Shown piece by piece: positions 26,381-34,873 of a stretch of 64,000 nt of DNA. The stretch comes from Nesterenkonia sphaerica (GTDB lineage Bacteria > Actinomycetota > Actinomycetes > Actinomycetales > Micrococcaceae): NCBI RefSeq assembly GCF_005771565.1, contig NZ_VAWA01000005.1:1-64000 (forward strand). Reading direction: 5' to 3'. The position numbers and the translations under genes are program-made. The notes beneath the pieces were generated by a model. The model was not told the DNA's origin. It saw only the letters and a program-made list of their open reading frames with translations, and made no database searches. Numbering within the stretch: the first letter of the stretch is position 1; every line of letters starts with the position of its first letter.

Positions 26381-27198
26381 CGACGACACCCCGCGCGCTC
26401 CAGCACCGAGCCAGGCGAGAGCGCACCGTGTTTCAGCTGAAGTCCGCAGGGGGCATGGTCCTTTTCGCCGCGTCGTTCATCGCAATCTGGCACGTTGCCA
26501 CCGCTGGGTATGAGGACGGCGGGCTGGCCCCGACTCCACTGGCCAGCGGGCAGCGCCTGATTGAAGTACTCTCCTCCGCCTTTGTGCATAATCCACCCAA
26601 TGAGGTGGGCATTGTTTTCCACCTGGCTGCGTCGTTGCAGCGGGTGGTCCTCGGATTCGGCATGGCCGCACTGGTGGCGATCCCGCTGGGGCTGCTGTTA
26701 GGCACAAGTCGCGTGATCCACGATGCGTTGGATCCCGTCATCCAGGTACTGCGCCCGGTGTCCCCGCTGGCGTGGCTACCATTGGGACTGGCCCTGCTGC
26801 GCGACTCCCAAGCCACTGCGATTTTTGTGATTTTCATGGCAAGCCTCTGGATTATCCTTGTCAACACCATCGACGGGGTCCGCCGGGTCAACCCGCTCTA
26901 CTTGGATCTTGCCCGCACTCTGGAAGCGACAACGGCCAACCGCGTACTCAGAGTTCTGTTGCCGGCTGCGTTGCCCGGGGTGGTGACCGGCCTGCGCACC
27001 GCCCTGTCTACTGCCTGGCTGGTCATCGTCGCGGCAGAGATGATCGTAGGGGACCGCGGGATGGGAACCTTCGTGTGGACCGAATGGAACGCCATGAACA
27101 TCAACAGCATGGTAGTAGCCATCCTTGTCATCGGAGTGACCGGACTAGTACTGGACCGCTCGATCGCCCAACTGCATCGACTCATTCCTGCGAACTGA
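26377..27198 (+). CDS. NrtB/SsuC-like ABC transporter permease
   Basis: This 273-residue inner-membrane permease has about six helices. LRPVSPLAWLPLGLALL near residue 128 is the hallmark of the NrtB/SsuC/TauC group. The EAA-like loop reads DLARTLEATTANRVLRVLLP near 185, with ALPGVVTGLRTALSTAW after it. The N-terminus is basic and cytoplasmic. The gene is coupled by ATGA to the binding protein and followed by the ATPase 14 bases later. It completes an importer for an oxyanion- or sulfonate-like compound. Confidence 0.92.
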   Translation: MTTTPRALQHRARRERTVFQLKSAGGMVLFAASFIAIWHVATAGYEDGGLAPTPLASGQRLIEVLSSAFVHNPPNEVGIVFHLAASLQRVVLGFGMAALVAIPLGLLLGTSRVIHDALDPVIQVLRPVSPLAWLPLGLALLRDSQATAIFVIFMASLWIILVNTIDGVRRVNPLYLDLARTLEATTANRVLRVLLPAALPGVVTGLRTALSTAWLVIVAAEMIVGDRGMGTFVWTEWNAMNINSMVVAILVIGVTGLVLDRSIAQLHRLIPAN

Positions 27199-27212
27199 CT
27201 GAGGAGTCCACT

Positions 27213-28031
27213 ATGGGTACCACCATCGAGACGGACGCGCAGCTGCCTGGCAAGCCCCCGGCCCTGGAAATATCGAAAGTCACCAAAGGCTTCGCCCACC
27301 GACGCAGGGGCTTTCAGCAGGTCCTCGGGGAGGTCTCCTTCTCCGTTGACGAGGGAGAATTCATCAGCATCATCGGCCCTTCGGGGTCTGGAAAATCGAC
27401 GCTGCTGAAGCTGATCGCTGGTCTGGAGTCGCCAGATCAGGGCCATGTGAGGCTCACCGATGAGCAGATCGCCGCGCCCAGCCGGCGGCTCGGGGTCGTC
27501 TTCCAGCAGCATGTGCTGCTTCCCTGGCTCACAGCGAAACAGAATGTGCTTTTCGCACTGCAGGCCCACGGTGCCAGCCGACGCTCGGCGGCTGAACGTG
27601 AAAGCTTGGCCGAGCACTGGTTGGGCCTGGTCCAGCTCTCAGAGGCCCAAGACCTCAAACCCGGGGAACTCTCCGGTGGTATGCAGCAGCGCGTGGGCAT
27701 CGCGCGAGCCTTCGCACTCGAATCAGAGGTATTGCTGCTTGACGAACCTCTGGGGGCGTTGGATGCCCTCACTCGGCATGCACTGCAGCTTCAGCTGCTG
27801 CGTCTGTCCGAGCAGCAGCGCCGCACATTCGTGCTGGTGACACACGATGTCGATGAAGCACTCCTGCTCTCGGACCGCATCCTGGTCCTCTCCCACGGTC
27901 CGCAGGCGAGGATTCAGCAGGACCTCCGGGTGCCTTTCCGGCGTCCCCGCGACCGCACCGCTATCGAGAGCAGCGAGGACTACCTCACGCTGCGTCGCGA
28001 ACTGCTGGAGTCATTGACCGCCCAGCCCTGA
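27213..28031 (+). CDS. NrtD/SsuB-like ABC transporter ATP-binding protein
   Basis: This 272-residue ATPase has Walker [17 protein letters not shown] near residue 55, Q-loop VVFQQHVLLPWLTAKQNV (the LLPW form is typical of nitrate/sulfonate/taurine ATPases), signature LSGGMQQRVGIARAF near 155, Walker B VLLLDEPLGALDAL and the switch histidine in LVTHDVDEALLL. The frame is open upstream to 26772 through the permease, but ATG 27213 with GAGGAG at 27201-27206 is the start. It ends six bases from the convergent asd stop and closes the accessory region. Confidence 0.94.
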   Translation: MGTTIETDAQLPGKPPALEISKVTKGFAHRRRGFQQVLGEVSFSVDEGEFISIIGPSGSGKSTLLKLIAGLESPDQGHVRLTDEQIAAPSRRLGVVFQQHVLLPWLTAKQNVLFALQAHGASRRSAAERESLAEHWLGLVQLSEAQDLKPGELSGGMQQRVGIARAFALESEVLLLDEPLGALDALTRHALQLQLLRLSEQQRRTFVLVTHDVDEALLLSDRILVLSHGPQARIQQDLRVPFRRPRDRTAIESSEDYLTLRRELLESLTAQP

Positions 28032-28037
28032 TCGCGA

Positions 28038-29237
28038 TCAGAGCTTGCCGATGGCGATCAGCAGCATCCGGCGCAGCGGTTCGGCCGCGCCCCAGAGCAG
28101 CTGATCTCCGATGGTGAAGGCGGAGATGTACTCCGGGCCCATCTCCAGTTTGCGGATGCGGCCCACGGGGATGGTCAGCTCCCCGGTGGCAGCGACAGGA
28201 GTCAGCTGCTGCATGGTCGCCTCCTTCTCATTTGGCACCACCTTTGCCCACGGGCTTCCCTCAGAGATGATCTGTTCAATCTCATCCACCGGCAGGTCCC
28301 GGCGAAGCTTCAGCGTCAGCGCCTGGGAGTGCGACCGCAGCGCGCCCACCCGGACGCAGAGCGACTCAAACGGGATGCTGTCCCCGCGGCGCTGCACACC
28401 GGGGGCCAGTGACTCCCCGCGGCCGAGAATCTTATTGGTCTCATCCGAGCCTTTGCGCTCCTCTTTGGACATTCCGTTGCCCAAATCAGCGTCGATCCAC
28501 GGGATGAGCGACCCAGCCAGCGGCACGCCGAACTGGGAGGCGTCCAACTCCCCGCGCTGGGAATGTAGGACACGCCGGTCGATTTCGAGGATGGCGCTGG
28601 CCGGGTCCGCCAGTTCAGTCTCCACCGCCGAGCCGAGGTGTGCGAACTGGTTCAGCAGCTCTCTCATGTGACGGGCACCGCCGCCGGAGGCGGCCTGATA
28701 GGTCATCGCAGTGCCCCACTCCACCAGGTCCTGCTTGAACAGCCCGCCTAGGCCCATCAGCATGCAGCTGACCGTACAGTTGCCGCCCACATACTCTTTT
28801 ACGCCGGCATCCAGACCCGCATCGATGGAGTCGCGATTGATGGGGTCCAGCACAATGATCGACTCATCAGACATGCGCAGTGCGGAGGCCGCGTCAATCC
28901 AGATGCCCTGCCATCCCGCAGCGCGCAGCTTCGGGTAGACCTCCTTGGTGTACTCCCCGCCCTGCATGGTGACGATGATCGGCAGCTTGCTCAGCGTGTC
29001 GACGTCGTAGGCGTCCTGCAGGGTGGGCGTCTCCGGTGAGGCTCCCTCGTACTCTGGGGCCGGTTTCCCGGCGGCCGAGGTGGAGAAGAAGACAGGATTG
29101 ATATGCGCCAGGTCACCTTCGTCGACCATGCGCTGCATCAGGACTGAACCCACCATGCCGCGCCAGCCGATCAGACCGACCGACGGGGCGGTTTCGGAGT
29201 GAGCGGACAGGACTGGGGAGGCAGATGCAGATGTCAT
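28038..29237 (-). CDS. asd: Aspartate-semialdehyde dehydrogenase
   Basis: Asd reduces aspartyl phosphate to aspartate semialdehyde for lysine/diaminopimelate, threonine and methionine. The protein is about 399 residues. [17 protein letters not shown] near residue 22 is the NADP motif of the long (E. coli-like) class, as found in other Micrococcaceae. The active-site Cys lies in [14 protein letters not shown] near 155, followed by [18 protein letters not shown] 29237 is preferred over an upstream ATG at 29411 because the extra 58 residues are unlike the family. TACTCT seven bases before this ATG could make the transcript leaderless. Confidence 0.94.
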   Translation of the reverse strand: MTSASASPVLSAHSETAPSVGLIGWRGMVGSVLMQRMVDEGDLAHINPVFFSTSAAGKPAPEYEGASPETPTLQDAYDVDTLSKLPIIVTMQGGEYTKEVYPKLRAAGWQGIWIDAASALRMSDESIIVLDPINRDSIDAGLDAGVKEYVGGNCTVSCMLMGLGGLFKQDLVEWGTAMTYQAASGGGARHMRELLNQFAHLGSAVETELADPASAILEIDRRVLHSQRGELDASQFGVPLAGSLIPWIDADLGNGMSKEERKGSDETNKILGRGESLAPGVQRRGDSIPFESLCVRVGALRSHSQALTLKLRRDLPVDEIEQIISEGSPWAKVVPNEKEATMQQLTPVAATGELTIPVGRIRKLEMGPEYISAFTIGDQLLWGAAEPLRRMLLIAIGKL

Positions 29238-29295
29238 AACTTCTAGAGTAACGAAATGTGCTGCGCAGTGTGGCCCCGGCTCCGCTGGGACCAGC

Positions 29296-29838
29296 TCAGC
29301 GCCGCCGATACGTGTCGAATCGGTACCCGAGGCCCGTCGAGGAGATCTGCCACCCCTGCTCCGGCTCGGATTCCACCAGTACCCACTGTTCAGGGTCCAG
29401 ACGCGGAGCATATGTGTCCCCGGAAGCGTCCAGGTCCAGCTGGGTCACTGATGCCAGCTGAGCGATACCGGCATCCACTGCCTCCGCATACACGGACCCC
29501 CCGCCCATGATCCACACCGTGTGGGCTCCTCCAGCGTGGCTCTGCGCGATCTCCACCGCCTCCGGCAGCGAGTGAGCGGGCAATGCCCCGGAGTCGGTGA
29601 GTCTGCCGAAGGTGGCTGCGTCGCCGGTGATGACCACGTTGGTCCGCTGCGGCAGCGGCCGGAACCGCTCAGGCAGCGAGTCCCAGGTCTTGCGACCCAT
29701 CACCACGGGGCAGCCCTGTGTGCTGTGACGAAAGTGCGCCAGGTCCTCCGGCACATGCCACGGCATGGCGCCCCCGGCGCCGATCACCCCGCTGCGGGCC
29801 TGCGCCCAGATCATGCCCACTGGGAGGTTTCCGTTCAT
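29296..29838 (-). CDS. folA: Dihydrofolate reductase
   Basis: FolA regenerates tetrahydrofolate from the dihydrofolate made by thymidylate synthase, whose gene lies just upstream in the same direction. The 180-residue protein has [20 protein letters not shown] near residue 10 (substrate loop), the acidic residue in [30 protein letters not shown] near 45 and the NADPH-binding [14 protein letters not shown] near 108. It has a clear GAGGAG site before ATG 29838. All hallmarks of a functional enzyme are intact. It also keeps the folate pool supplied for the C1 genes. Confidence 0.96.
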   Translation of the reverse strand: MNGNLPVGMIWAQARSGVIGAGGAMPWHVPEDLAHFRHSTQGCPVVMGRKTWDSLPERFRPLPQRTNVVITGDAATFGRLTDSGALPAHSLPEAVEIAQSHAGGAHTVWIMGGGSVYAEAVDAGIAQLASVTQLDLDASGDTYAPRLDPEQWVLVESEPEQGWQISSTGLGYRFDTYRRR

Positions 29839-29876
29839 CGATGTGCTCCTCAGGCCGGTCTCCGGTGGCGTGCCGC

Positions 29877-30683
29877 TCAGACTGCGACCGGAGCCTTGAT
29901 GGTGGGGTGCGGATCATAGTTGAGGACCTCAAAGTCCTCGTACGCGTAGTCAAACAGCGACTCCGGTGCGCGTCTGAGGCGGAGCTGCGGGTATGGCCGA
30001 GCTTCCCGGCTCAGCTGCTCACGCACCTGGGCCTCATGGTTGCTGTAGATGTGGCAGTCGCCGCCGGTCCAGATGAACTCGCCCGGCGTGAGGCCCGCCT
30101 GCTGGGCGACCATCAGGGTCAGCAGCGAGTAGCTGGCGATGTTGAAAGGCACGCCCAAGAACATGTCTGCGCTGCGCTGATAGAGCTGGCAGGACAACCG
30201 GCCGTCGGCCACGTAGAACTGGAAGAGGATGTGGCAGGGCGGCAAGGCCATCTCCGGGAGCTGTCCGGGGTTCCACGCCGTGACCACGTGCCGGCGCGAA
30301 TCGGGGTTGTGGCGCAGCTGGTCCACCAGCCCGCTGATCTGGTCTACCTCGCCACCGCCGGGGGTGGGCCAGGATCTCCACTGCACGCCGTAGATGGGTC
30401 CGAGATCCCCGTTGGTGTCCGCCCACTCGTTCCATATACGCACACCGCGTTCCTGCAGCCACCGGACATTGGAGTCACCGCGCAGGAACCACAGCAGTTC
30501 CAGCGCGACTGACCGGAAGTGCACGCGCTTGGTGGTGATCAGCGGGAAAGAATCAGCGAGGTCAAAGCGGATCTGCCGGCCGAAGAGGCTGCGCGTCCCA
30601 GTGCCGGTGCGGTCGGATTTCTGGGCTCCGTGGGCGAGGACTTCAGCCAGCAGGTCTTCGTACGGGGTGGGGGTCGGCATCAC
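29877..30683 (-). CDS. thyA: Thymidylate synthase
   Basis: ThyA methylates dUMP with methylene-THF to give dTMP and dihydrofolate. The 268-residue length is standard. Visible motifs: [21 protein letters not shown] near residue 20 in two parts, [17 protein letters not shown] near 55, and [17 protein letters not shown] near 145, containing the nucleophilic Cys. The C-terminal PTIKAPVAV end is typical. The start is GTG 30683 or the ATG directly after it. TAGAAT eight bases upstream may be the -10 box. folA follows 38 bases later. Confidence 0.96.
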   Translation of the reverse strand: MMPTPTPYEDLLAEVLAHGAQKSDRTGTGTRSLFGRQIRFDLADSFPLITTKRVHFRSVALELLWFLRGDSNVRWLQERGVRIWNEWADTNGDLGPIYGVQWRSWPTPGGGEVDQISGLVDQLRHNPDSRRHVVTAWNPGQLPEMALPPCHILFQFYVADGRLSCQLYQRSADMFLGVPFNIASYSLLTLMVAQQAGLTPGEFIWTGGDCHIYSNHEAQVREQLSREARPYPQLRLRRAPESLFDYAYEDFEVLNYDPHPTIKAPVAV

Positions 30684-30694
30684 GGTAGGTGATT

Positions 30695-31045
30695 CTACGC
30701 CAGCAGCGCCTGGTGCTTGCGGTACTCGGGATAGCGGCTCAGGTACTGATCAATGTAGGTGCACTCAGAGGTGAAGCGCTTGCCCTCCGCCGCCAGCCTG
30801 TCCAGCAGCAGCGTGACCAGTGCACGGGCGTAGCCCTGCCGGCCGAAGCGGTCGTTGACAATGGTGTGCATGAGCAGCCACACCGGCTCACCGCCGATGG
30901 TCTCCTCGGCGTAGCCGACGAACCCGATGAACGTCCGCTCTCCCTGCACGGTGTCCCACAGCTCGGCCCGGCACCGGTCATGGTCGATCACCAACTCTGC
31001 CGCCGGATGAACGTTCTTCTGCTCGTGTCTGCGGTGTGTGCCCAT
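30695..31045 (-). CDS. GNAT-like N-acetyltransferase, short YjdJ-type
   Basis: This 116-residue protein has the compact YjdJ/GtlF-like acetyltransferase fold: [20 protein letters not shown] in the middle, [20 protein letters not shown] near 65 (acetyl-CoA loop R-x-G-x-A) and [18 protein letters not shown] near the end. Substrate is unknown. I chose ATG 31045 over 31105 because TACTCT lies exactly six bases before it, the leaderless geometry seen repeatedly here, and because the longer form has no family-like residues. It is 11 bases from the thyA start. Confidence 0.78.
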   Translation of the reverse strand: MGTHRRHEQKNVHPAAELVIDHDRCRAELWDTVQGERTFIGFVGYAEETIGGEPVWLLMHTIVNDRFGRQGYARALVTLLLDRLAAEGKRFTSECTYIDQYLSRYPEYRKHQALLA

Positions 31046-31117
31046 ACAGCAAGAGTAGCCCTCCGCTGTGAAACATGTCACCGGGCCGGAGCGGCGGCCG
31101 GGCACCCGGGAAGCGGC

Positions 31118-32134
31118 TCAGTCGTCGTGCGGTTCGTACACCTCAAGGGAGACGATGCGCCCGCCTCGGTCCAGAGCCTGCTGCGCCACCACCACACCAC
31201 CGGGACGTAAGTAGGGATCCTGCTGGGGGAGAGCGTCGCTGAGGGAGGCATCGTCCAACCACCCTCCGACCTCGCCGAGCACAAGGGGCAGCACGGGCCG
31301 GTGGGTGCACAGCAGCGAGGGGTGCATCCACTCCAGGGAGCGGCGCACCCGGGAGGCGGCCTTCTCCGGCTTCTGCTTCGCCCGCTTCTCCGTCAGGGAC
31401 TTCCGGTACTTGATCCGATGGTGGTGCTTCTTCACATAAGGTGCAATGGTTTCGGCACACCTTCTCCAGGGGCTGGAGTGGATCTGGCGAGGACGCCAGG
31501 CTGTCAGCAGCTGCTCGACAGCCTTGGCCTGCCGCTTGCCGGTGGCCGCCAAGGGCCGCTCCGCCTCGGCCTTTGACCAGGAAGAGCGTGGTTTCGCTTT
31601 GGCGTGGCGAAGGACCACGAACGGCACGGTGCGCAGGCAGTTCTGGTTGTACAGCTCCACCAGAGCCGCCAGGGGCTCACGGTCTCCCGGGTTGGTCAAC
31701 ATCTGCTGTGCCTGCTCCGGGTCTGCCCAGACGGCGTCGTCAGCCTCCTCGCCGTCGGGGCGGGGGCGGCCCTGCAGGACTTCGGCAGCCCAGTACCAGA
31801 CTTCCTTCTGCAGGGAGACTGGGCCTCGCTTGGACTTCTTGGTGATCTCGTAGCGAGTCACCGGCAGGGGGACGCCGAGGCGCACCTTCAGCTGAATCTC
31901 CTCAGCCACCTCGCGGACGGCGCACTCGGGCAGGGTTTCACCGGGGTCAAGCTTCCCTTTCGGAAATGACCAGTCGTCATAGCGCGGCCGGTGGATCAGC
32001 AGCACCTGCAGCTGGCCGCGATGGACCCGCCAGACCAGGGCGCCGGCAGCCAGCACATCAGCCTGTGTTCCATTGTCGGCGACAGAGGCGCTGCGCCGGC
32101 GAGGTACCTCAGTCATGAACTCCGAAGTGGTCAC
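31118..32134 (-). CDS. Nudix hydrolase fused to histidine phosphatase (MutT1-like)
   Basis: This two-domain protein resembles mycobacterial MutT1. The N-terminal Nudix domain has the box GKLDPGETLPECAVREVAEE near residues 60-80. The C-terminal histidine-phosphatase domain begins VPFVVLRHAKAKPRSSW near 170, where RHA replaces the usual RHG, and contains SSPWRRCAETIAPY near 225. Such proteins hydrolyse 8-oxo-(d)GTP or diadenosine polyphosphates and so sanitise nucleotide pools. Start choice: GTG 32134 sits six bases after TATCTT (leaderless geometry); ATG 32116 with GGAG four bases upstream is the alternative, and ATG 32164 is less likely. Confidence 0.88.
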   Translation of the reverse strand: MTTSEFMTEVPRRRSASVADNGTQADVLAAGALVWRVHRGQLQVLLIHRPRYDDWSFPKGKLDPGETLPECAVREVAEEIQLKVRLGVPLPVTRYEITKKSKRGPVSLQKEVWYWAAEVLQGRPRPDGEEADDAVWADPEQAQQMLTNPGDREPLAALVELYNQNCLRTVPFVVLRHAKAKPRSSWSKAEAERPLAATGKRQAKAVEQLLTAWRPRQIHSSPWRRCAETIAPYVKKHHHRIKYRKSLTEKRAKQKPEKAASRVRRSLEWMHPSLLCTHRPVLPLVLGEVGGWLDDASLSDALPQQDPYLRPGGVVVAQQALDRGGRIVSLEVYEPHDD

Positions 32135-32211
32135 CGTTGAAAGATACCAGGGCGCCTGCTGCACGGTCCGGTGCGCGTTCCGCGTTCCCTTAGGCGGGCT
32201 TCGCCCCAGCT

Positions 32212-33177
32212 TCAGGCTGCGGGGGCGTACTGCGTGTCTGTGGCGCTGACGGTGAACCCGAGCTTCTGGTACAGCCGTACCGCAGCAGTGTTGTCGGCAT
32301 CGACGTAGAGAATGACGGAGTCGACCCCCTGTGCTCTGAGGTGCTCGATTCCAGCCACGGTCAGTGCCGCTCCCAAGGATCGCCCCTGAGCCTCCGGAGC
32401 GACTCCCACTACGTACACTTCCCCCTCCCGGTGGCCGTCCGGGTGGGTATGGATCTTGGTCCAGTGAAACCCGAGCAGGTGATCTGCAGCGTCGTCGTGG
32501 CTCTCCCAGGCCAGCAGGAACCCTTCAGCGGAGAACCAGTCCTCAGCCATGCGGGCTTGGAGATCCTCGAGGCCGAGACGGCCCTGCTCCGGATGATCGG
32601 CGAAGGCCGCGGCATTCACCGACAGCCACGCCTGGTCATCCTCCCCGGGGCGGAAACTCTGCAGCCTGACCCCGGCGGGCAGTTCCGCTGCCGGCAGCCG
32701 CACGACGTTCTCAAGGCGCATCTGCCACAGCTGGCGCACCGGCGCCCAGCCGAAGTGAGCGGCCAGCTGCGGCCCGCCCGGGTGCCCGCCGTGGGCCCAC
32801 GCCCGGACGCCCGGCGACGCCTGCTGGGTCAGGGGAGAGGAGCTCAGGGCGCTGCCCAGCCGCCGGGCCACCCCCTGCTGACGGCACTCGGGGTGGACCA
32901 CCAACTCCAGGGTGTGCGGCACTGCCTCCTGGGCAGCGTCCTCAGTCTGGCCCAGGACGACGACGCCGGCTCCGGCCAGTCGCTCCGCTCCGGTCACCGG
33001 CTGCCAGGCATAGCAGACGGCCACGCCAGAGGCTCGGCTGAGCTCCACCCACGTCTGGTCGCCGAATGGAGGCGCACCGTCCACGGACTGGGCGGCCGTG
33101 GCCACTTCGCGCAGGGCGTGCAGCTGATCGGCGGAGGGAGCCGCCTCGCTGAATTCGATTCTGAGGTCGGAGCACAT
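32212..33177 (-). CDS. mshD: Mycothiol synthase
   Basis: MshD acetylates Cys-GlcN-Ins with acetyl-CoA, the last step of mycothiol synthesis, a thiol found only in actinobacteria. The 321-residue protein holds two GNAT domains: a degenerate N-terminal one with TLELVVHPECRQQGVARRLG near 90, and the catalytic C-terminal one with VYVVGVAPEAQGRSLGAAL near 250 and YVDADNTAAVRLYQKLGF near 290. It lies 33 bases downstream of the GlnR-like gene, the same pairing as in mycobacteria. TAGGCT (33189-33184) stands six bases before ATG 33177, so an own leaderless transcript is likely. Confidence 0.93.
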   Translation of the reverse strand: MCSDLRIEFSEAAPSADQLHALREVATAAQSVDGAPPFGDQTWVELSRASGVAVCYAWQPVTGAERLAGAGVVVLGQTEDAAQEAVPHTLELVVHPECRQQGVARRLGSALSSSPLTQQASPGVRAWAHGGHPGGPQLAAHFGWAPVRQLWQMRLENVVRLPAAELPAGVRLQSFRPGEDDQAWLSVNAAAFADHPEQGRLGLEDLQARMAEDWFSAEGFLLAWESHDDAADHLLGFHWTKIHTHPDGHREGEVYVVGVAPEAQGRSLGAALTVAGIEHLRAQGVDSVILYVDADNTAAVRLYQKLGFTVSATDTQYAPAA

Positions 33178-33189
33178 GCTCTGAGCCTA
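33178..33189 (-). promoter_or_regulatory. -10 box for a leaderless mshD transcript
   Basis: On the minus strand TAGGCT is followed by six bases (CAGAGC) and the mshD ATG. The site lies within the 33-base gap behind the glnR-like stop, so mshD may have an independent promoter inside what looks like an operon. The same TAGGCT hexamer and spacing precede murB. Confidence 0.5.
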
Positions 33190-33210
33190 CTTCGCAGCGG
33201 TGCGGACTGC

Positions 33211-33912
33211 TCACGGAGTCTCAGCGGCGTCGTCGTTTTCTGCCGCTTGGTGCCGGGCGCTGCCCTCAGCGACCAGCCGGTATCCCACATTCCGGACCGT
33301 GCCGATCAGCGATTCGTGCTCCGGGCCGAGCTTGGCGCGCAGACGCCGGATGTGAACATCGACGGTCCGGGTGCCTCCGAAGTAGTCGTAGCCCCACACA
33401 TCGTGAAGCAGCTGGTCCCGGGTGAAAACTTGTCCGGGGTGCAGCGCCAGGTGCTTCAGCAGCTCGAACTCCTTATAAGTGAGGTTCAGCAGCTTGCCGT
33501 GAATGGTGGCCATGTAGGTGGTTTCATCGATCAGGATCGCCCCGGCGCGGATTTCGCCCACCGGCCCGTCTTCCTCCACTTCGGCAGCCGCCAGGCGGAT
33601 GCGGGCATCGACTTCACCGGGGGAGGCTTCTGTGAGCACAAAGTCATCGGCCTGCCACGCCTCGTTCAGCGTCGGAAGGCCCGTCTCAGTCACCACCACG
33701 ATCACGGGGGAAAGGATTGAGGACTTCACCAGCTGGCACAGGGAACGAGCGTGGGCCAGGTTGGTCCTCGCATCGATGAGCGTAATGTCCACAGTCGGTG
33801 CGCGAACAATGGAGGAGGCCTCACAGGGAAAGCGGCGAACACGGTGGTTCAGCAGCTCCAAAGACGGCAGGCTGTCTTCCGGGGCGTCAGAGAGCAACAG
33901 CACCTGCGCCAT
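33211..33912 (-). CDS. glnR: GlnR-like OmpR-family response regulator
   Basis: This 233-residue protein has an atypical receiver domain (VDITLIDARTNLAHARSL near residue 42, with Asp as the possible phospho-site) and a C-terminal winged helix (LTYKEFELLKHLALHPGQVF near 145, RDQLLHDVWGYDYFGGTR, VDVHIRRLRAKLG, IGTVRNVGYRL). No partner kinase lies nearby, as usual for GlnR. Its position directly before mshD matches mycobacterial glnR. GlnR activates nitrogen-assimilation genes including nirBD in streptomycetes and mycobacteria; nirBD is in this window. A good GAGGAGGAT site precedes ATG 33912. Confidence 0.8.
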   Translation of the reverse strand: MAQVLLLSDAPEDSLPSLELLNHRVRRFPCEASSIVRAPTVDITLIDARTNLAHARSLCQLVKSSILSPVIVVVTETGLPTLNEAWQADDFVLTEASPGEVDARIRLAAAEVEEDGPVGEIRAGAILIDETTYMATIHGKLLNLTYKEFELLKHLALHPGQVFTRDQLLHDVWGYDYFGGTRTVDVHIRRLRAKLGPEHESLIGTVRNVGYRLVAEGSARHQAAENDDAAETP

Positions 33913-34012
33913 GAGCGGATCCTCCTCACATCACCGTCCGCCGCCCGGTGAAATGCACCAGAGCGAACGTGTTGAGTATAGCCATGCTGGCCGCTCTGGC
34001 AGGATGGACTAT

Positions 34013-34855
34013 GTGAAATACCTGCCCGTCGCGCTCACCTCCGCGGTCAGCGCCGCCGCCATCGCATCTGCCTCCTGGCTGGGGGTTGCTGCGCTGCTGG
34101 TGGTGGTGTGTGCCCTGTGCGGTGCAGTGGCGCTGGGGTGGCCGCAGCTGATGGGCGTGACCGCAAGGAAGTCCCTCTCAGCTGTGATCATGGCTGCAGG
34201 CATCGTCGCTGCCCTGGGCGCAGCGGTGGTCAATCAGGTGGAGGCGCTGTTCTTCTGGTCCTCAGTGTCGCTGGCCTTCGGAGTCATGGTGGTCTTCGCC
34301 ATTCAGGTGTTGCGCGGATCTGGCCGACCGCATCGGCTCGAGTCGACTTTGGGAGCATGCACCGGGGTGGTCATCACCACCACCGCAGCGGGGTGGATAG
34401 CCGGTCTGCGGTATCCGGCCGGAATGATGGAAACTGCCAACGGGGACGGACTCTCAGGGCTGCGGGTGCGCGGTCTCGTGCCTTATGAAGACTGGGAATT
34501 CTGGGGTGCCACTGGTCCGGGCGGAGAACTTTCCGTGGTGGCGCTCTCGGCATTTGTTATGTGCGTCGGCACAGCGGTGGCTTGTGTGCCCGGCCGAGAC
34601 GCGCTGGTGCTGCCCCTGGTGGTTCTGGCCTCGGCGGCCACGTCCATCACCGTTGCGCTGCTGTGGGGCGAGCTGACCCTGCTCTTTGCAGGGGTGCTCG
34701 GCCTGGCCGGGGGAGTGCTGCTGGCCAGTTTCCGGCGGCTCCTCATCCTGCAGGGCCCCCCGGAGCAGCTGCTCTCCCGGCTGGCAGTGGGTGCGGCTCC
34801 CGTCGCAGCGATGGGCGCCCTGGTGTATTTCACAGAACGACTTCTCATCACTTAG
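34013..34855 (+). CDS. Polytopic membrane protein, unknown function
   Basis: I do not recognise this roughly 280-residue protein. It has seven or so hydrophobic segments, starting directly at the N-terminus (alanine-rich helix) and ending in VAAMGALVYFTERLLIT. A polar, possibly external loop near residues 125-165 contains RYPAGMMETANGDGLSG and PYEDWEFWGATG. It has no obvious enzyme motif. It is divergent from the GlnR-like gene. The start may be ATG 34004 or GTG 34013; GTG is favoured by AGGA at 34001-34004 at proper spacing. The 40-residue peptide and ygfZ follow in the same direction. Confidence 0.7.
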   Translation: MKYLPVALTSAVSAAAIASASWLGVAALLVVVCALCGAVALGWPQLMGVTARKSLSAVIMAAGIVAALGAAVVNQVEALFFWSSVSLAFGVMVVFAIQVLRGSGRPHRLESTLGACTGVVITTTAAGWIAGLRYPAGMMETANGDGLSGLRVRGLVPYEDWEFWGATGPGGELSVVALSAFVMCVGTAVACVPGRDALVLPLVVLASAATSITVALLWGELTLLFAGVLGLAGGVLLASFRRLLILQGPPEQLLSRLAVGAAPVAAMGALVYFTERLLIT

Positions 34856-34861
34856 TTCCGC

Positions 34862-34873
34862 TAGGATGGCCTC
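34862..34873 (+). promoter_or_regulatory. -10 box for a leaderless small-peptide transcript
   Basis: TAGGAT (34862-34867), six bases, then the ATG at 34874. The spacing equals that at murB, mshD and the GNAT gene, and no Shine-Dalgarno sequence is placed correctly. The promoter would drive the peptide gene and the coupled ygfZ. Confidence 0.5.

Noticed and set aside
26772-27212. Upstream extension of the NrtD-like ATPase frame
   Set aside because: It overlaps the permease and has no ABC character; ATG 27213 with GAGGAG is the start.
28038-29237. E. coli-type asd as a possible sign of horizontal transfer
   Set aside because: From memory, this long class is normal in Arthrobacter and relatives, so it is not evidence of transfer.
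33518-34003. Open frame ahead of the membrane protein at 34013
   Set aside because: It is antisense to the GlnR-like gene and has no family character; the hydrophobic protein begins at 34004 or 34013.
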